This document shows, piece after piece, positions 17,638 through 25,918 of a stretch of DNA of 64,000 nucleotides. The stretch comes from DAIMFL01 sp964372215. Its GTDB lineage: Bacteria > Pseudomonadota > Alphaproteobacteria > Dongiales > Dongiaceae. Below the pieces are notes generated by a model. It saw only the letters and a program-made list of their open reading frames with translations. It was not told where the DNA came from and made no database searches. The DNA is taken from the NCBI GenBank assembly GCA_964372215.1, contig CAYJQC010000013.1, positions 1-64,000 of the forward strand, read 5' to 3'. Within the stretch, counting starts at the first letter, position 1; every line of letters begins with the position of its first letter. The position numbers were made by a program, and so were the translations under genes.

Positions 17638-18096
17638 ATGACGGAGATCGGTCCCGTCAATCAGACCATGCTGAGCTTCGGCTATCCCGACAGCGCCGTG
17701 GCGCAGTATCGCCATTGGGCGGTGCTGCTGCGGCCGCAGCAGGCGACGCTCGGCGCGCTGATCCTGGTCTGCCGCGAGCAGGCGACCGCGTTCTCATCGA
17801 TCAGCCCGGCCGCCGCGGCCGAGCTGCCGAGCGCGATCCGCGATATCGAGCGGGCCCTGGGCGCCGCCTTCGCCTACGACAAGATCAACTACCTGATGCT
17901 GATGATGGTCGACCCCCACGTCCATTTCCACGTCCTGCCGCGCTACGCCGGGCCGCGCGATTTCGCCGGCATCGGGTTCACCGATCCGGGCTGGCCGCGG
18001 CTGCCCGATCTCGCCCACGGGGCGACGCTCCCCCGGGCAGACCGTTCCGAGCTGATCGCTGCGATCCGCGCGCATTGGGAGTCGGACCGATCCTGA
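17638..18096 (+). CDS. HIT family protein
   Basis: A 152-residue histidine-triad protein. The catalytic motif is VDPHVHFHVLPR (His-x-His-x-His). HIT proteins hydrolyse or transfer nucleoside monophosphates from substrates such as Ap4A, ADP-ribose-like or NDP-alcohol compounds. I chose the ATG at 17638 because an in-frame GTG at 17581 would add only Pro/Gly/Arg-rich residues. It lies between the metallophosphoesterase gene and the LptF-like gene. It could recycle nucleotide by-products or act on the nucleotide-activated head-group donor; this is inferred only. Confidence 0.85.
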   Translation: MTEIGPVNQTMLSFGYPDSAVAQYRHWAVLLRPQQATLGALILVCREQATAFSSISPAAAAELPSAIRDIERALGAAFAYDKINYLMLMMVDPHVHFHVLPRYAGPRDFAGIGFTDPGWPRLPDLAHGATLPRADRSELIAAIRAHWESDRS

Positions 18097-18136
18097 CCGC
18101 ATGGCGCCGTCGGCGGCCGATCGAGGGAATGCGTCC

Positions 18137-19327
18137 GTGAAGACCTTCGACCGCTACGTCCTGAACAAGACCCTGTGGCCGCTGGCCACGGCGGTCGGCG
18201 TCGCGCTGGTGGCGCTGCTGCTGGAGCGCATGGTGCGCCTGCTCGACCTGGTGGTGAACAAGGGCGGCCCGTTCTACCTGCTGCTCAAGATGCTCGCGAA
18301 CCTGATCCCGCACTACCTGGGCATCGCGCTGCCGGCGGCCTTCTTCATCGGCGTGCTGCACGCGGTGATGAAGATGAGCAGCGACAGCGAGCTCGACGCG
18401 ATGCAGGCCTTCGGCGGCGGGCTTCAGCGCCTGCTGTCGCCGATCATGACGCTCGCCGTGACGCTGATGGTGCTGTCGGCGATCATCATCGGCTTCCTGC
18501 AGCCCTATACCCGATACGCCTATCGCGCGCTGGTCTACACCGTCACCCACAGCGCCTGGGACACGGCGCTCGAGCGCGGCACCTTCTTTTCCGGCTTCGG
18601 CAACAAGACCATCGTCGTCGACGACATCTCGCAAGGCGGTCGTGAGCTCACCGGGATCTTCATCCACGAGGAAACGCCGCCGAACGGCTCGATCACCACG
18701 ACCGCGCAGCGCGGCCAGATCTTCCGGACCCCCGGCGATCTGCAGCTGATCCTGAATCTCGAGCAGGGCGTGCGGATCGAGGCCGGCGGCGTGAGCGGCC
18801 GTGCGCGCGTGCTCACCTTCGATCGGTCGGCCATCCCGCTCGATGTCGCGCTCGACACCGTGCCGTTCCGCGATCGTGGCGAGCGCGAGCGCGAGCTCAC
18901 CCTGCTCGAACTCTGGCCGCTGCTCGACGCGCCGCCGGAGGGCATGACCTATGCCAGCATCGCCACCGAGATCCACGACCGCATCGTGCGGATCGCGACG
19001 GTGCTGGTGCTGCCCTTGTTCGCCATCCCGCTCGGCCTGGCATCGCGCCGCCGACGACGCGGCATGGGCATGGTGGTCGGGCTCGTCGTGGTCATTCTGT
19101 ACCATCACCTGATGCGCTTCGGGGCCAGTCTCGCCTCGCTCGACCGGGTGTCGCCCTGGATCGGCCTGTGGCTGCCGTTTCTGCTGTTCACCGCCGTCAG
19201 CTTCTGGGGCTTCTACGCCGCCAGCTCGCGCCCGGGCGTCAATCCGTTTGCGCTCGCGCTCGAACAGATCGAGGCCCTGCTGTCACTGCTCAGGCCGCGA
19301 CGGCTGCGCGCGCGGCAGGCGCACTAG
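18137..19327 (+). CDS. LptF-like YjgP/YjgQ family permease
   Basis: A 396-residue inner-membrane permease with the family layout: three N-terminal membrane segments (about residues 10-35, 50-75 and 97-125), a periplasmic beta-rich domain (about 130-270) and three C-terminal segments (about 285-375). In LPS export LptF/LptG pair with LptB to extract lipid. Here the pair sits inside the ceramide locus, next to Spt, lipid kinase and head-group genes, so export of a sphingolipid is the attractive inference. The start is GTG at 18137 with GAGGGA nine bases upstream. The stop directly abuts the ATG of the second permease. Confidence 0.9.
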   Translation: MKTFDRYVLNKTLWPLATAVGVALVALLLERMVRLLDLVVNKGGPFYLLLKMLANLIPHYLGIALPAAFFIGVLHAVMKMSSDSELDAMQAFGGGLQRLLSPIMTLAVTLMVLSAIIIGFLQPYTRYAYRALVYTVTHSAWDTALERGTFFSGFGNKTIVVDDISQGGRELTGIFIHEETPPNGSITTTAQRGQIFRTPGDLQLILNLEQGVRIEAGGVSGRARVLTFDRSAIPLDVALDTVPFRDRGERERELTLLELWPLLDAPPEGMTYASIATEIHDRIVRIATVLVLPLFAIPLGLASRRRRRGMGMVVGLVVVILYHHLMRFGASLASLDRVSPWIGLWLPFLLFTAVSFWGFYAASSRPGVNPFALALEQIEALLSLLRPRRLRARQAH

Positions 19328-20410
19328 ATGCTGACCCTGGTCCGCTATGCCAGCCGGCTGTTCGCGACCCATGTCGGGCTGATGCTCCTGGGTTTCGTGT
19401 CGCTGCTGCAACTGCTCGACATCCTGAGCAACGCCGACGACATCCTGGCCCGGCATGGCGGCAGCGTCTCGGCGCTGCTCCACTACTCCTGGCTGCGGCT
19501 TCCGGAGATCGTCATTTACATGTTGCCGTTCTCGGTGCTGATGGGATCGATGCTGGCGGTCGCCCGGCTGGCGCAGAACAACGAGGTTCTGGCCCTCAAG
19601 GCCGCCGGCCTGTCGTTCTTCCGGCTGCTGCTGGCGTTCGTTCCCGCGGCGCTGGTGACCGCCGGCATCCACTTCCTGTTGTCCGACCATGTCGGGCCGA
19701 CGGCCAGCCGGGCCATGACGCAGTGGGATGCCGATGCGAGCATCGACGGCGACGCGGCGGCGGTCGAGAGCGCCGGCATCTGGGTGCGCGACGGCGGGAC
19801 CCTGGTGCGGGTCGCCATCGTCGCGGATGACGGGCGTCAGCTGCGTGGCGTCACCCTGTTCTTCCGCGACCGCCAAGGCAACCTGACCGAGCGGATCACC
19901 GCCGGCGCCGCGGCCTTCACCGCCGGCGAATGGCAGCTCACCGGCATCGAAAGGCTGACGATCAAGGCCGGCGCCGGCGGCACGTTCACCCGGGCCGACA
20001 CCATGCCGTGGCGCACCGCGCTGTCGCCCGGGCATTTCTCCGATCTCGCCACGCCGCCCAGCGGGCTCAGCCTCAGCGAGCTGAGGCGGTTTGCGACCAA
20101 CGCCGATGTCGGCAGCCGTCCCGCCTACTACTACGAGACCTGGCTGCAAAAGCGCATCGCCCTGCCGGCCGCCGTGCTGATCATGGTGCTGCTGGCCGCG
20201 CCGGTGGCGCAGGGGCTGCAACGCCATGGCGGAATCGTCGCCGGCCTCACCGCCGGCCTCGTCCTGGGCTTCCTGTACTTCGTGACCGACGGGTTCGTCC
20301 TGGCGCTCGGCGAAGCCGGGGCGATCCCGCCGGCCCTGGCGGCCTGGAGCGCACCCCTGATGTTCGCCAGCCTGGGCGGCGCCGCGCTGATCCGCTTCGA
20401 GGGCTACTGA
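19328..20410 (+). CDS. LptG-like YjgP/YjgQ family permease
   Basis: A 360-residue permease of the same family as the preceding gene. The N-terminus is LTLVRYASRLFATHVGLMLLGFVSLLQLLD, followed by membrane segments near residues 50-75 and 95-120, a periplasmic domain and three C-terminal segments (about 275-355). It starts immediately after the LptF-like stop and overlaps the next gene by one base. A tandem LptF-like/LptG-like pair without lptA, lptC or lptB nearby suggests use of shared ATPase and periplasmic partners, or specialised ones elsewhere. Whether the genome has a second, LPS-dedicated pair cannot be seen here. Confidence 0.9.
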   Translation: MLTLVRYASRLFATHVGLMLLGFVSLLQLLDILSNADDILARHGGSVSALLHYSWLRLPEIVIYMLPFSVLMGSMLAVARLAQNNEVLALKAAGLSFFRLLLAFVPAALVTAGIHFLLSDHVGPTASRAMTQWDADASIDGDAAAVESAGIWVRDGGTLVRVAIVADDGRQLRGVTLFFRDRQGNLTERITAGAAAFTAGEWQLTGIERLTIKAGAGGTFTRADTMPWRTALSPGHFSDLATPPSGLSLSELRRFATNADVGSRPAYYYETWLQKRIALPAAVLIMVLLAAPVAQGLQRHGGIVAGLTAGLVLGFLYFVTDGFVLALGEAGAIPPALAAWSAPLMFASLGGAALIRFEGY

Positions 20411-21678
20411 TGCGGGTCTGGATCGACGCCGGCCCGCGTCGGCCGGATGCGGCGGCGTTGCGCGTCTTCGGATTGACGCTGGTCGAGCGCCATTTGCGCG
20501 CCCTCGGCCGGATCGCCGACCGCATCGAAGAGATTTGCATCGACGGCGATCCGGGTCCGCTGCCCGGCGATCTGGCGCGCCGGTTCAAGCTGCGCTTCGA
20601 GCGTGCCGACGCTCCCGCCGGCGCGCGCCTCGCCGCCTATTCCGCGGCCTCCGAGCAGCCGGTGCTGGCGATCGCCGGCGACAGCCTGGTCGACGCCAGG
20701 CTGGTCGCCGCCCTCGCCGATGCCGCCGGCTGCCGCGTGGCGGAGGACGAGCGGGAGAACCACCGCACCGTGCTGGTGAGGCTGGAGAAAGGCGCCGCCG
20801 CCGCAATTCCGCCGGAAGCCACGACTCTCGCGGGGGTCGCCGACCGGCTGCTCGCCGGCGGGCAGGCCACGCGCTTCGCCCAGGACGAGTTCCCCGGCTT
20901 CATCACGGTGCTGCGCCGGACCCTGCCGTTCTACCTGTTCACCCTCGGCGACCGCGCGGCGGCGGCGCGCTGCGAGCGGTTCCTGTTTTGGTCGAACTAC
21001 AAGGGCTCGACCGATCTGTTCACCCGCTATGTCTACCCGCCCTTGGTGTGGCTGCTGGTGCGCCCGCTGGCCCGCGCCCGCATCCATCCGAACGCGGTCA
21101 CCCTCGTCAGCATCCTCTTCACCTTCGCCGCGGTGCCGCTGTTCGCGCTCGGCGCCTGGATTCCCGGGCTGCTCCTCGCCTATTCCATGAGCGTGCTCGA
21201 TTCGGTGGACGGCAAGCTGGCGCGCCTCACCTTCACCGACTCGAAGCTCGGCAATCTGCTCGACCACGGGCTCGACATCGTCCACCCGCCGCTGTGGTAT
21301 CTGGCCTGGGCCTTGGGTTTGGCGGGCGGGCCGGCCGGCGGCGGGACCGCGGCACCGCTGTTCGAGGCGGCCATCTGGATGACCGGCTTCTATGTCGCCG
21401 ACCGCTTGGTGCTCGCGGTCTATCGCAATATCTTCAAGCGCGGGCTGCACACCCACGCGCCGATCGACGCCCGTGTGCGCAGCTTCATCTCGCGGCGGAA
21501 CATCAACCTGCCGCTGTTCACCGTCGGCGTGCTGACCGGCTTCGGCGCCGAGGTGTTCTACCTGATCGTGGCCTGGCAGGCGGCGACCCTGGCGTGGCAT
21601 GCCGGCCGCACGGTCTGGATCCTGGCCATCGAGAAGGCCCGTCCAGGCACCGCGCCGGCCCGGCCAGCCGGCACCTGA
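20410..21678 (+). CDS. CDP-alcohol phosphatidyltransferase with N-terminal extension (copy 2)
   Basis: A 422-residue protein. The N-terminal 170 residues resemble a degraded nucleotidyltransferase (LRVFGLTLVERHLRALG resembles the substrate-binding start, and VLAIAGDSLVD resembles a metal-binding segment). The membrane domain carries the complete signature D264, D267 with GKLAR, D285 and D289. This resembles bifunctional enzymes that pair a cytidylyltransferase-like domain with a CDP-alcohol phosphotransferase, but the NTP P-loop is not recognisable. The start ATG overlaps the LptG-like stop, so it is in the same operon. It is a paralog of the gene at 15225. The head group added is unknown. 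Confidence 0.87.
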   Translation: MRVWIDAGPRRPDAAALRVFGLTLVERHLRALGRIADRIEEICIDGDPGPLPGDLARRFKLRFERADAPAGARLAAYSAASEQPVLAIAGDSLVDARLVAALADAAGCRVAEDERENHRTVLVRLEKGAAAAIPPEATTLAGVADRLLAGGQATRFAQDEFPGFITVLRRTLPFYLFTLGDRAAAARCERFLFWSNYKGSTDLFTRYVYPPLVWLLVRPLARARIHPNAVTLVSILFTFAAVPLFALGAWIPGLLLAYSMSVLDSVDGKLARLTFTDSKLGNLLDHGLDIVHPPLWYLAWALGLAGGPAGGGTAAPLFEAAIWMTGFYVADRLVLAVYRNIFKRGLHTHAPIDARVRSFISRRNINLPLFTVGVLTGFGAEVFYLIVAWQAATLAWHAGRTVWILAIEKARPGTAPARPAGT

Positions 21679-21845
21679 CGGCGCCGCGTCGAAGCCTGAA
21701 GTTCCATATATTTCACAGTGTTACACGGACGTTGGACTTGCGCCGCAGGCCCGGCGTCGGTACAGTGCGGTGGAGTCGAGCCTGCCGGGCGTTCGCGGGT
21801 ATCCGCGTGCCCAGGCGCATCCGATGACGGGAGTCCCTGCCGGCC

Positions 21846-22640
21846 ATGCCGATCGGTTTCTGGAAGTCGCGCACCCACAACCTCTCGAAGATGGGGATGC
21901 GCGACCTGATCAAGGCGTATGTCGCCTATCCCACGATCCATGCCTACGCGATCCTGTTCGTCATCAGCAGTTGGGCGGCGTTCGCCCTGCCGCATGCCCT
22001 CCTCCGCGTGGCCGCCGCCGCACTGCTCGCCGGCCTGCTGTATCCGCTGGCCTGGTACCTGCTGCACCGCTGGGTGCTGCACGGCCGGTATCTCTACAAG
22101 TCGCCGCTCACCGCCGCGGTGTGGAAGCGCATCCATTTCGACCATCATCAGGACCCGCATGACCTGCGCGTGCTGTTCGGCGCGCTCTACACGACAGTGC
22201 CGACCATCGCGCTGGTCACCATGCCGATCGGCTGGCTGATCGGCGGCGCGTCGGGCGCCTTCGCGGCGTTCTCCGGCGGGCTGGCCGCGACCTGCTTCTA
22301 CGAATTCTGCCACTGCGTGCAGCATCTGAACTTCAGCCCGAAATCGCACTATCTCCAGGACATGAAGCGCCGCCACCTGGCCCATCATTTCCACAACGAA
22401 CAGGGAAATTTCGGCATCACCAACTTCTTCTGGGACCGCCTGTTCGGCACCTTCTACGACAAGGCCAAGGACGTGCCGAAGAGCGAGACCGTGTTCAATC
22501 TCGGCTACACCGCGGCGCAGGCCGAGCGCTATCCATGGGTCGACGCGCTGTCCGGCGGCACCCGCGGCGACGGCAACCCGCGGCGTTTCCGCGTCGGCGC
22601 CGGCGCCGCGCAAGAACCGGTATCCGGCCAGGGCACATGA
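21846..22640 (+). CDS. fatty acid hydroxylase / sterol desaturase family protein
   Basis: A 264-residue integral-membrane di-iron oxygenase. The histidine boxes are visible: HRWVLH, HFDHH, HCVQH and HLAHHFHNEQGNFG. Two or three hydrophobic segments lie at about residues 30-75 and 115-150. The family includes eukaryotic ceramide and sphingoid-base hydroxylases and desaturases. Placed between the head-group transferase and the candidate ceramide synthase genes, it is a good candidate for hydroxylating the ceramide base or acyl chain. The 167-base upstream gap is AT-richer (a TTCCATATATTTCACAG stretch near 21701-21717) and probably holds its own promoter. Confidence 0.88.
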   Translation: MPIGFWKSRTHNLSKMGMRDLIKAYVAYPTIHAYAILFVISSWAAFALPHALLRVAAAALLAGLLYPLAWYLLHRWVLHGRYLYKSPLTAAVWKRIHFDHHQDPHDLRVLFGALYTTVPTIALVTMPIGWLIGGASGAFAAFSGGLAATCFYEFCHCVQHLNFSPKSHYLQDMKRRHLAHHFHNEQGNFGITNFFWDRLFGTFYDKAKDVPKSETVFNLGYTAAQAERYPWVDALSGGTRGDGNPRRFRVGAGAAQEPVSGQGT

Positions 22641-22650
22641 ACCCGGACGC

Positions 22651-23835
22651 ATGGACTCGGCGGTCCGGACACCTGAGATGACCGGCGCCGCGGGGGGCGA
22701 TCCGCTGCGCATCGCCGAGGTGTCGTCGACAGGCGATCTCGATCGCTTCATCGACCTGCCGAACCAACTCTATCACGGCCATCCGTCGTTCGTGCCGGCG
22801 CTCGCCCTCGAGCGCCTCGATGCCCTGAGCCCCAAGAAGAATCCCTATTTCCGCCATGCCCGTGTGCGGTTCTGGATGGCGAGCCGGGGCAACTCGCCAG
22901 TCGGGCGCATCAGCGCCCAGGTCGACGACATGGCGCTGGTCCGCCACGACAAGGCGCTCGGCCATTTCGGCCTGCTCGACGCCGCCGACGATCCCGCGGT
23001 GTTCCGGCTCCTGACCGAGACCGCCGAGGCCTGGCTCGAGGCCGAAGGCATGCGCCGCGCCCGCGGTCCCTTCAACCTGTCGATCAACGAGGAATGCGGC
23101 CTGCTGGTCGACGGATTCGATTCCCGCTCGGTGATGATGATGGGCTACGCGCCGCCCTATGCCGGCCCCCGGCTCGAGGCGCAGGGCTACGTGAAGGCCA
23201 AGGATCTCGTCGCCTACGACTACGATATCGCGGTGGCCAAGCCGATCGACCCCAAGGGCCTGCTCGCCCGGATGACGGCCGACGGTCGGGTGCGGGTGCG
23301 CCAGCTCGACATGAAGCGTTATCGCGCCGACCTGGCGCTGATCCTCGAGGTGTTCAACGACGCCTGGTCGGAGAACTGGGGCTTCCTGCCCTTCACCGAG
23401 GACGAGATCGTGCATGCCGCGGCGAGCATGAAGCCGCTGATCCGGCCCGACCTGGTGTGGATCGCCGAGGTCGATGGCGAGGTCGCGGCGATGATCGTCT
23501 GCCTGCCCAATCTCAACGAGGCGATCGCCGATCTCGGTGGCAGGCTCCTGCCCTTCGGCTGGCTCAAATTGCTGTGGCGGCTCAAGGTCAGCGGGCTGAA
23601 GAGCTGCCGCGTGCCGCTGTTCGGCGTGCGCAAGCAATATCACCGCACGCCGCTCGGCGGGGCGCTGGTGCTGCTGCTGCTGCAGGCGCTGCGCGAGAGC
23701 GCCACGCGCGCCGGCTTCGTCCATGCGGAGCTGTCCTGGATCCTCGAGGACAACGACGCGATCCGCAAGGTGATCGAGGGCATCGGCGGGCGGGTCTACA
23801 AGACCTATCGCGTCTACGAGAAGCCGCTGAAGTGA
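22651..23835 (+). CDS. bcerS: GNAT-type N-acyltransferase, candidate bacterial ceramide synthase
   Basis: A 394-residue protein without membrane segments or signal. The N-terminal half begins RIAEVSSTGDLDRFIDLPNQLYHGHPSFVP, a conserved pattern in this poorly characterised GNAT-like family. The C-terminal GNAT half contains WIAEVDGEVAAMIVCLPNLNEA and the acyl-CoA binding-like region TRAGFVHAELSWILEDN. In Caulobacter the spt-linked N-acyltransferase, unrelated to eukaryotic ceramide synthase, acylates the sphingoid base. This is the only acyltransferase in the cluster and so the best candidate. Alternative starts lie at 22678. It overlaps the next gene by four bases. Confidence 0.8.
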   Translation: MDSAVRTPEMTGAAGGDPLRIAEVSSTGDLDRFIDLPNQLYHGHPSFVPALALERLDALSPKKNPYFRHARVRFWMASRGNSPVGRISAQVDDMALVRHDKALGHFGLLDAADDPAVFRLLTETAEAWLEAEGMRRARGPFNLSINEECGLLVDGFDSRSVMMMGYAPPYAGPRLEAQGYVKAKDLVAYDYDIAVAKPIDPKGLLARMTADGRVRVRQLDMKRYRADLALILEVFNDAWSENWGFLPFTEDEIVHAAASMKPLIRPDLVWIAEVDGEVAAMIVCLPNLNEAIADLGGRLLPFGWLKLLWRLKVSGLKSCRVPLFGVRKQYHRTPLGGALVLLLLQALRESATRAGFVHAELSWILEDNDAIRKVIEGIGGRVYKTYRVYEKPLK

Positions 23836-24656
23836 GCCGGGAGGTCGGCGCGGCCCGGTGGACGGCGCTGGTGCTGGCCGGCAGCCGCGGGCCGGCCGAC
23901 CCGGTGGCGGCCTTGTGCGGCGTGTCCCACAAGGCGCTGGCGCCGGTTGCCGGGGTGCCGATGCTCGAGCGGGTACTGGCCAGCCTCGCCGCCAGCAGCC
24001 ATATCGGGAACGTCGTGCTGTGCCTCGACGATCTCGCCCTGGTCGAGGGGCTGGCCACCGTCAACAAGCTCAGCGCAGCCGGCCGGCTCGCCACGGTGCC
24101 GACCGAGCCCTCGCCCAGCCGCAGCATCGACGCCGCGCTGCAACGTCTCGAGGCGCCCTGGCCGCTGCTGGTCACCACCTGCGACCATCCCTTGCTGACC
24201 GCCGAAATGATCGATTTCTTCTGCGATCGAGTGCCGCCGGCGGCCGACGTCGCGCTGGCCCTGGCGCCGGCCTCGGTGATCCGCCGCGCCCATCCCGATG
24301 CGGTGCGGACGTTCTATCGCCTGGGCGCCGAATCCTACAGCGGCTGCAACCTGTTCGCGTTCCGCGGCCCGTCGGCGCGGCGGGCCGCCGCGTACTGGAC
24401 CGAGATGGAGCGCCACCGCAAGCGGCCATGGCGGCTGATCGCGGCGATCGGCCCGCTGACCCTGATCCGCTTCCTCTTGGGAATGCTGGATGTCGGCGCG
24501 GTCGAACGCCTGCTGTCGCGGCGCACCGGCGTCGCCATCCGGGCAGTCGAGATGCCCTTCGCCGAGGCCGCGATCGACGTGGACAAGCCGGCCGACCTGG
24601 CGCTCGCCGAGGAGGTACTGAGGCGCCGGGCCGAGGGCAGGACTGCATCGCCCTGA
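23832..24656 (+). CDS. MobA-like NTP transferase of the sphingolipid cluster
   Basis: A 274-residue nucleotidyltransferase with a MobA-like fold. The N-terminal motif is ALVLAGSRGPADP, followed by SHKALAPVAGVPML (catalytic lysine region). The metal-binding segment is LVTTCDHPLLT, and the C-terminal DVDKPADLALAEE is the usual MobA/IspD-type end. It would make an NDP- or CDP-activated small alcohol or sugar. It starts with GTG inside a GTGA overlap with the acyltransferase stop, so it is translationally coupled. Supplying the activated donor for one of the two CDP-alcohol phosphotransferases is the natural guess. Confidence 0.85.
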   Translation: MSREVGAARWTALVLAGSRGPADPVAALCGVSHKALAPVAGVPMLERVLASLAASSHIGNVVLCLDDLALVEGLATVNKLSAAGRLATVPTEPSPSRSIDAALQRLEAPWPLLVTTCDHPLLTAEMIDFFCDRVPPAADVALALAPASVIRRAHPDAVRTFYRLGAESYSGCNLFAFRGPSARRAAAYWTEMERHRKRPWRLIAAIGPLTLIRFLLGMLDVGAVERLLSRRTGVAIRAVEMPFAEAAIDVDKPADLALAEEVLRRRAEGRTASP

Positions 24657-24824
24657 AACGGCGCGATGCGTGAGCCGTGCTCCGCTTCAATCAGCCAGAC
24701 CAAAATTCACACTTGGAAACAATTCATTCCGAAGCGGCCCTATCCAGCGGCCACGGCCTGCGCGGCGGGCTCGCTCAGACGGTTCCCCGTTTCCTCGCCA
24801 GCAGGGGCTCGTGATCGGCGGGTT

Positions 24825-25799
24825 TCAGGCGACGGCCAAAACTGCCGCGAAGTACACGATCAGGCTCAGCATGTCCTGGAGCACGGTGGCGACCGGGCCG
24901 CTGCCATAGGCCGGATCCCAGCCAGCACGCGACAGCAGCCACGGGAAGATCAACCCGACGAACGCCGCGACGCTGCCGGCGGCGATGATCGCGATCGCCA
25001 CCGCGGCGGCGAGACGCGGATCGCCGGTGCCGAACCAGACGGCCGGCAGAGCGAGCGCGCCGAGACCCAGCCCTATCATCGCCCCGGTCGCCAGCTCGCC
25101 GGCAAGCAGCCGACCCAGCGGGCGGTGGCTGAGCGACAGGCCCCGAACCGCGACCGCCTCGGTCTGGGTGCCGATGGCATCGGCCAGATAGACGATGGTC
25201 GGGATGAAGAAGGCGATCGCCACATTCCGCTGCAGCATCCCTTCGAACCGCGACATGATCACGGCGGCCAACATGCTGCCGACCAGCCCGACCAGCAGCC
25301 AGGGCATGCGACGCGCCGTGCGACGCCAGGGACTGGTCTCGAGCGCTTCGCGCGCGTGGTCCCCGACATGCACGATGCCGGCCAAGCGATGCAAATCCTC
25401 GGCATGCTCACGATGCAGAACATCGAGCATGGCCAGGGGCGGAACGACACCGAGCAGCCGGCCCTCGGCATCGATCACGGGAACGGCGGTCAGCTTGTGC
25501 CGGCGCGCCAGCGCCACCACCTTCTCCTGGTCCATGTCCGGATGCGCCGTCGGCGGCGCGCGCCGCATCGCCCGGCCGACAGGTGCGGCGGCCGGCAGCC
25601 TCAGCAGCTCAACCAGCGGCAGAGTACCGACCAACCGGCCAGCATCGTCCACGACGTAAATCGTTTCGGTGATGTCGTAGCGGCTACCGGGCAGGGCCGC
25701 CAGCAGCTCAGCGGCCGTGGTCGCCGCGGCGGTCGTGACGACATCGCGCACCACGTGCTCGAGCGCGGTTTCGACGATGTAGCCCGCTGCCTCGCCCAT
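24825..25799 (-). CDS. mgtE: short MgtE-family magnesium transporter
   Basis: A 324-residue protein, shorter than the usual 450 because the N-terminal MgtE superhelical domain is missing. Residues about 15-125 form a CBS pair (ETIYVVDDAGRLVGTLPL and LTAVPVIDAEGRLLGVVP). Residues about 160-324 form the five-helix channel domain with IPTIVYLADAIGTQTEAVAVRGLS and the C-terminal DPAYGSGPVATVLQDMLSL. The family motif GGNxGTQ reads ADAIGTQ here, so the conserved Asn is absent. It is convergent with the sphingolipid operon, so functional linkage is unclear. The start could also be the GTG one codon upstream. Confidence 0.82.
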   Translation of the reverse strand: MGEAAGYIVETALEHVVRDVVTTAAATTAAELLAALPGSRYDITETIYVVDDAGRLVGTLPLVELLRLPAAAPVGRAMRRAPPTAHPDMDQEKVVALARRHKLTAVPVIDAEGRLLGVVPPLAMLDVLHREHAEDLHRLAGIVHVGDHAREALETSPWRRTARRMPWLLVGLVGSMLAAVIMSRFEGMLQRNVAIAFFIPTIVYLADAIGTQTEAVAVRGLSLSHRPLGRLLAGELATGAMIGLGLGALALPAVWFGTGDPRLAAAVAIAIIAAGSVAAFVGLIFPWLLSRAGWDPAYGSGPVATVLQDMLSLIVYFAAVLAVA

Positions 25800-25918
25800 C
25801 ACCCAGGCGGCTCCCCTGCTTGCACGTCGCCGTCGAACCTGACCGGCCGGGTCGGCCGCCCCGCAGGCGCGGTGGTGCCTGGCCGTGGCGATCGGCGGCC
25901 CGTTCTTGCCGTGGGGCT

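Noticed and set aside
18137..20410. Calling these genes the housekeeping lptF and lptG
   Set aside because: No other LPS transport gene is near and the operon is devoted to sphingolipid-type enzymes; the neutral name LptF/LptG-like is safer.
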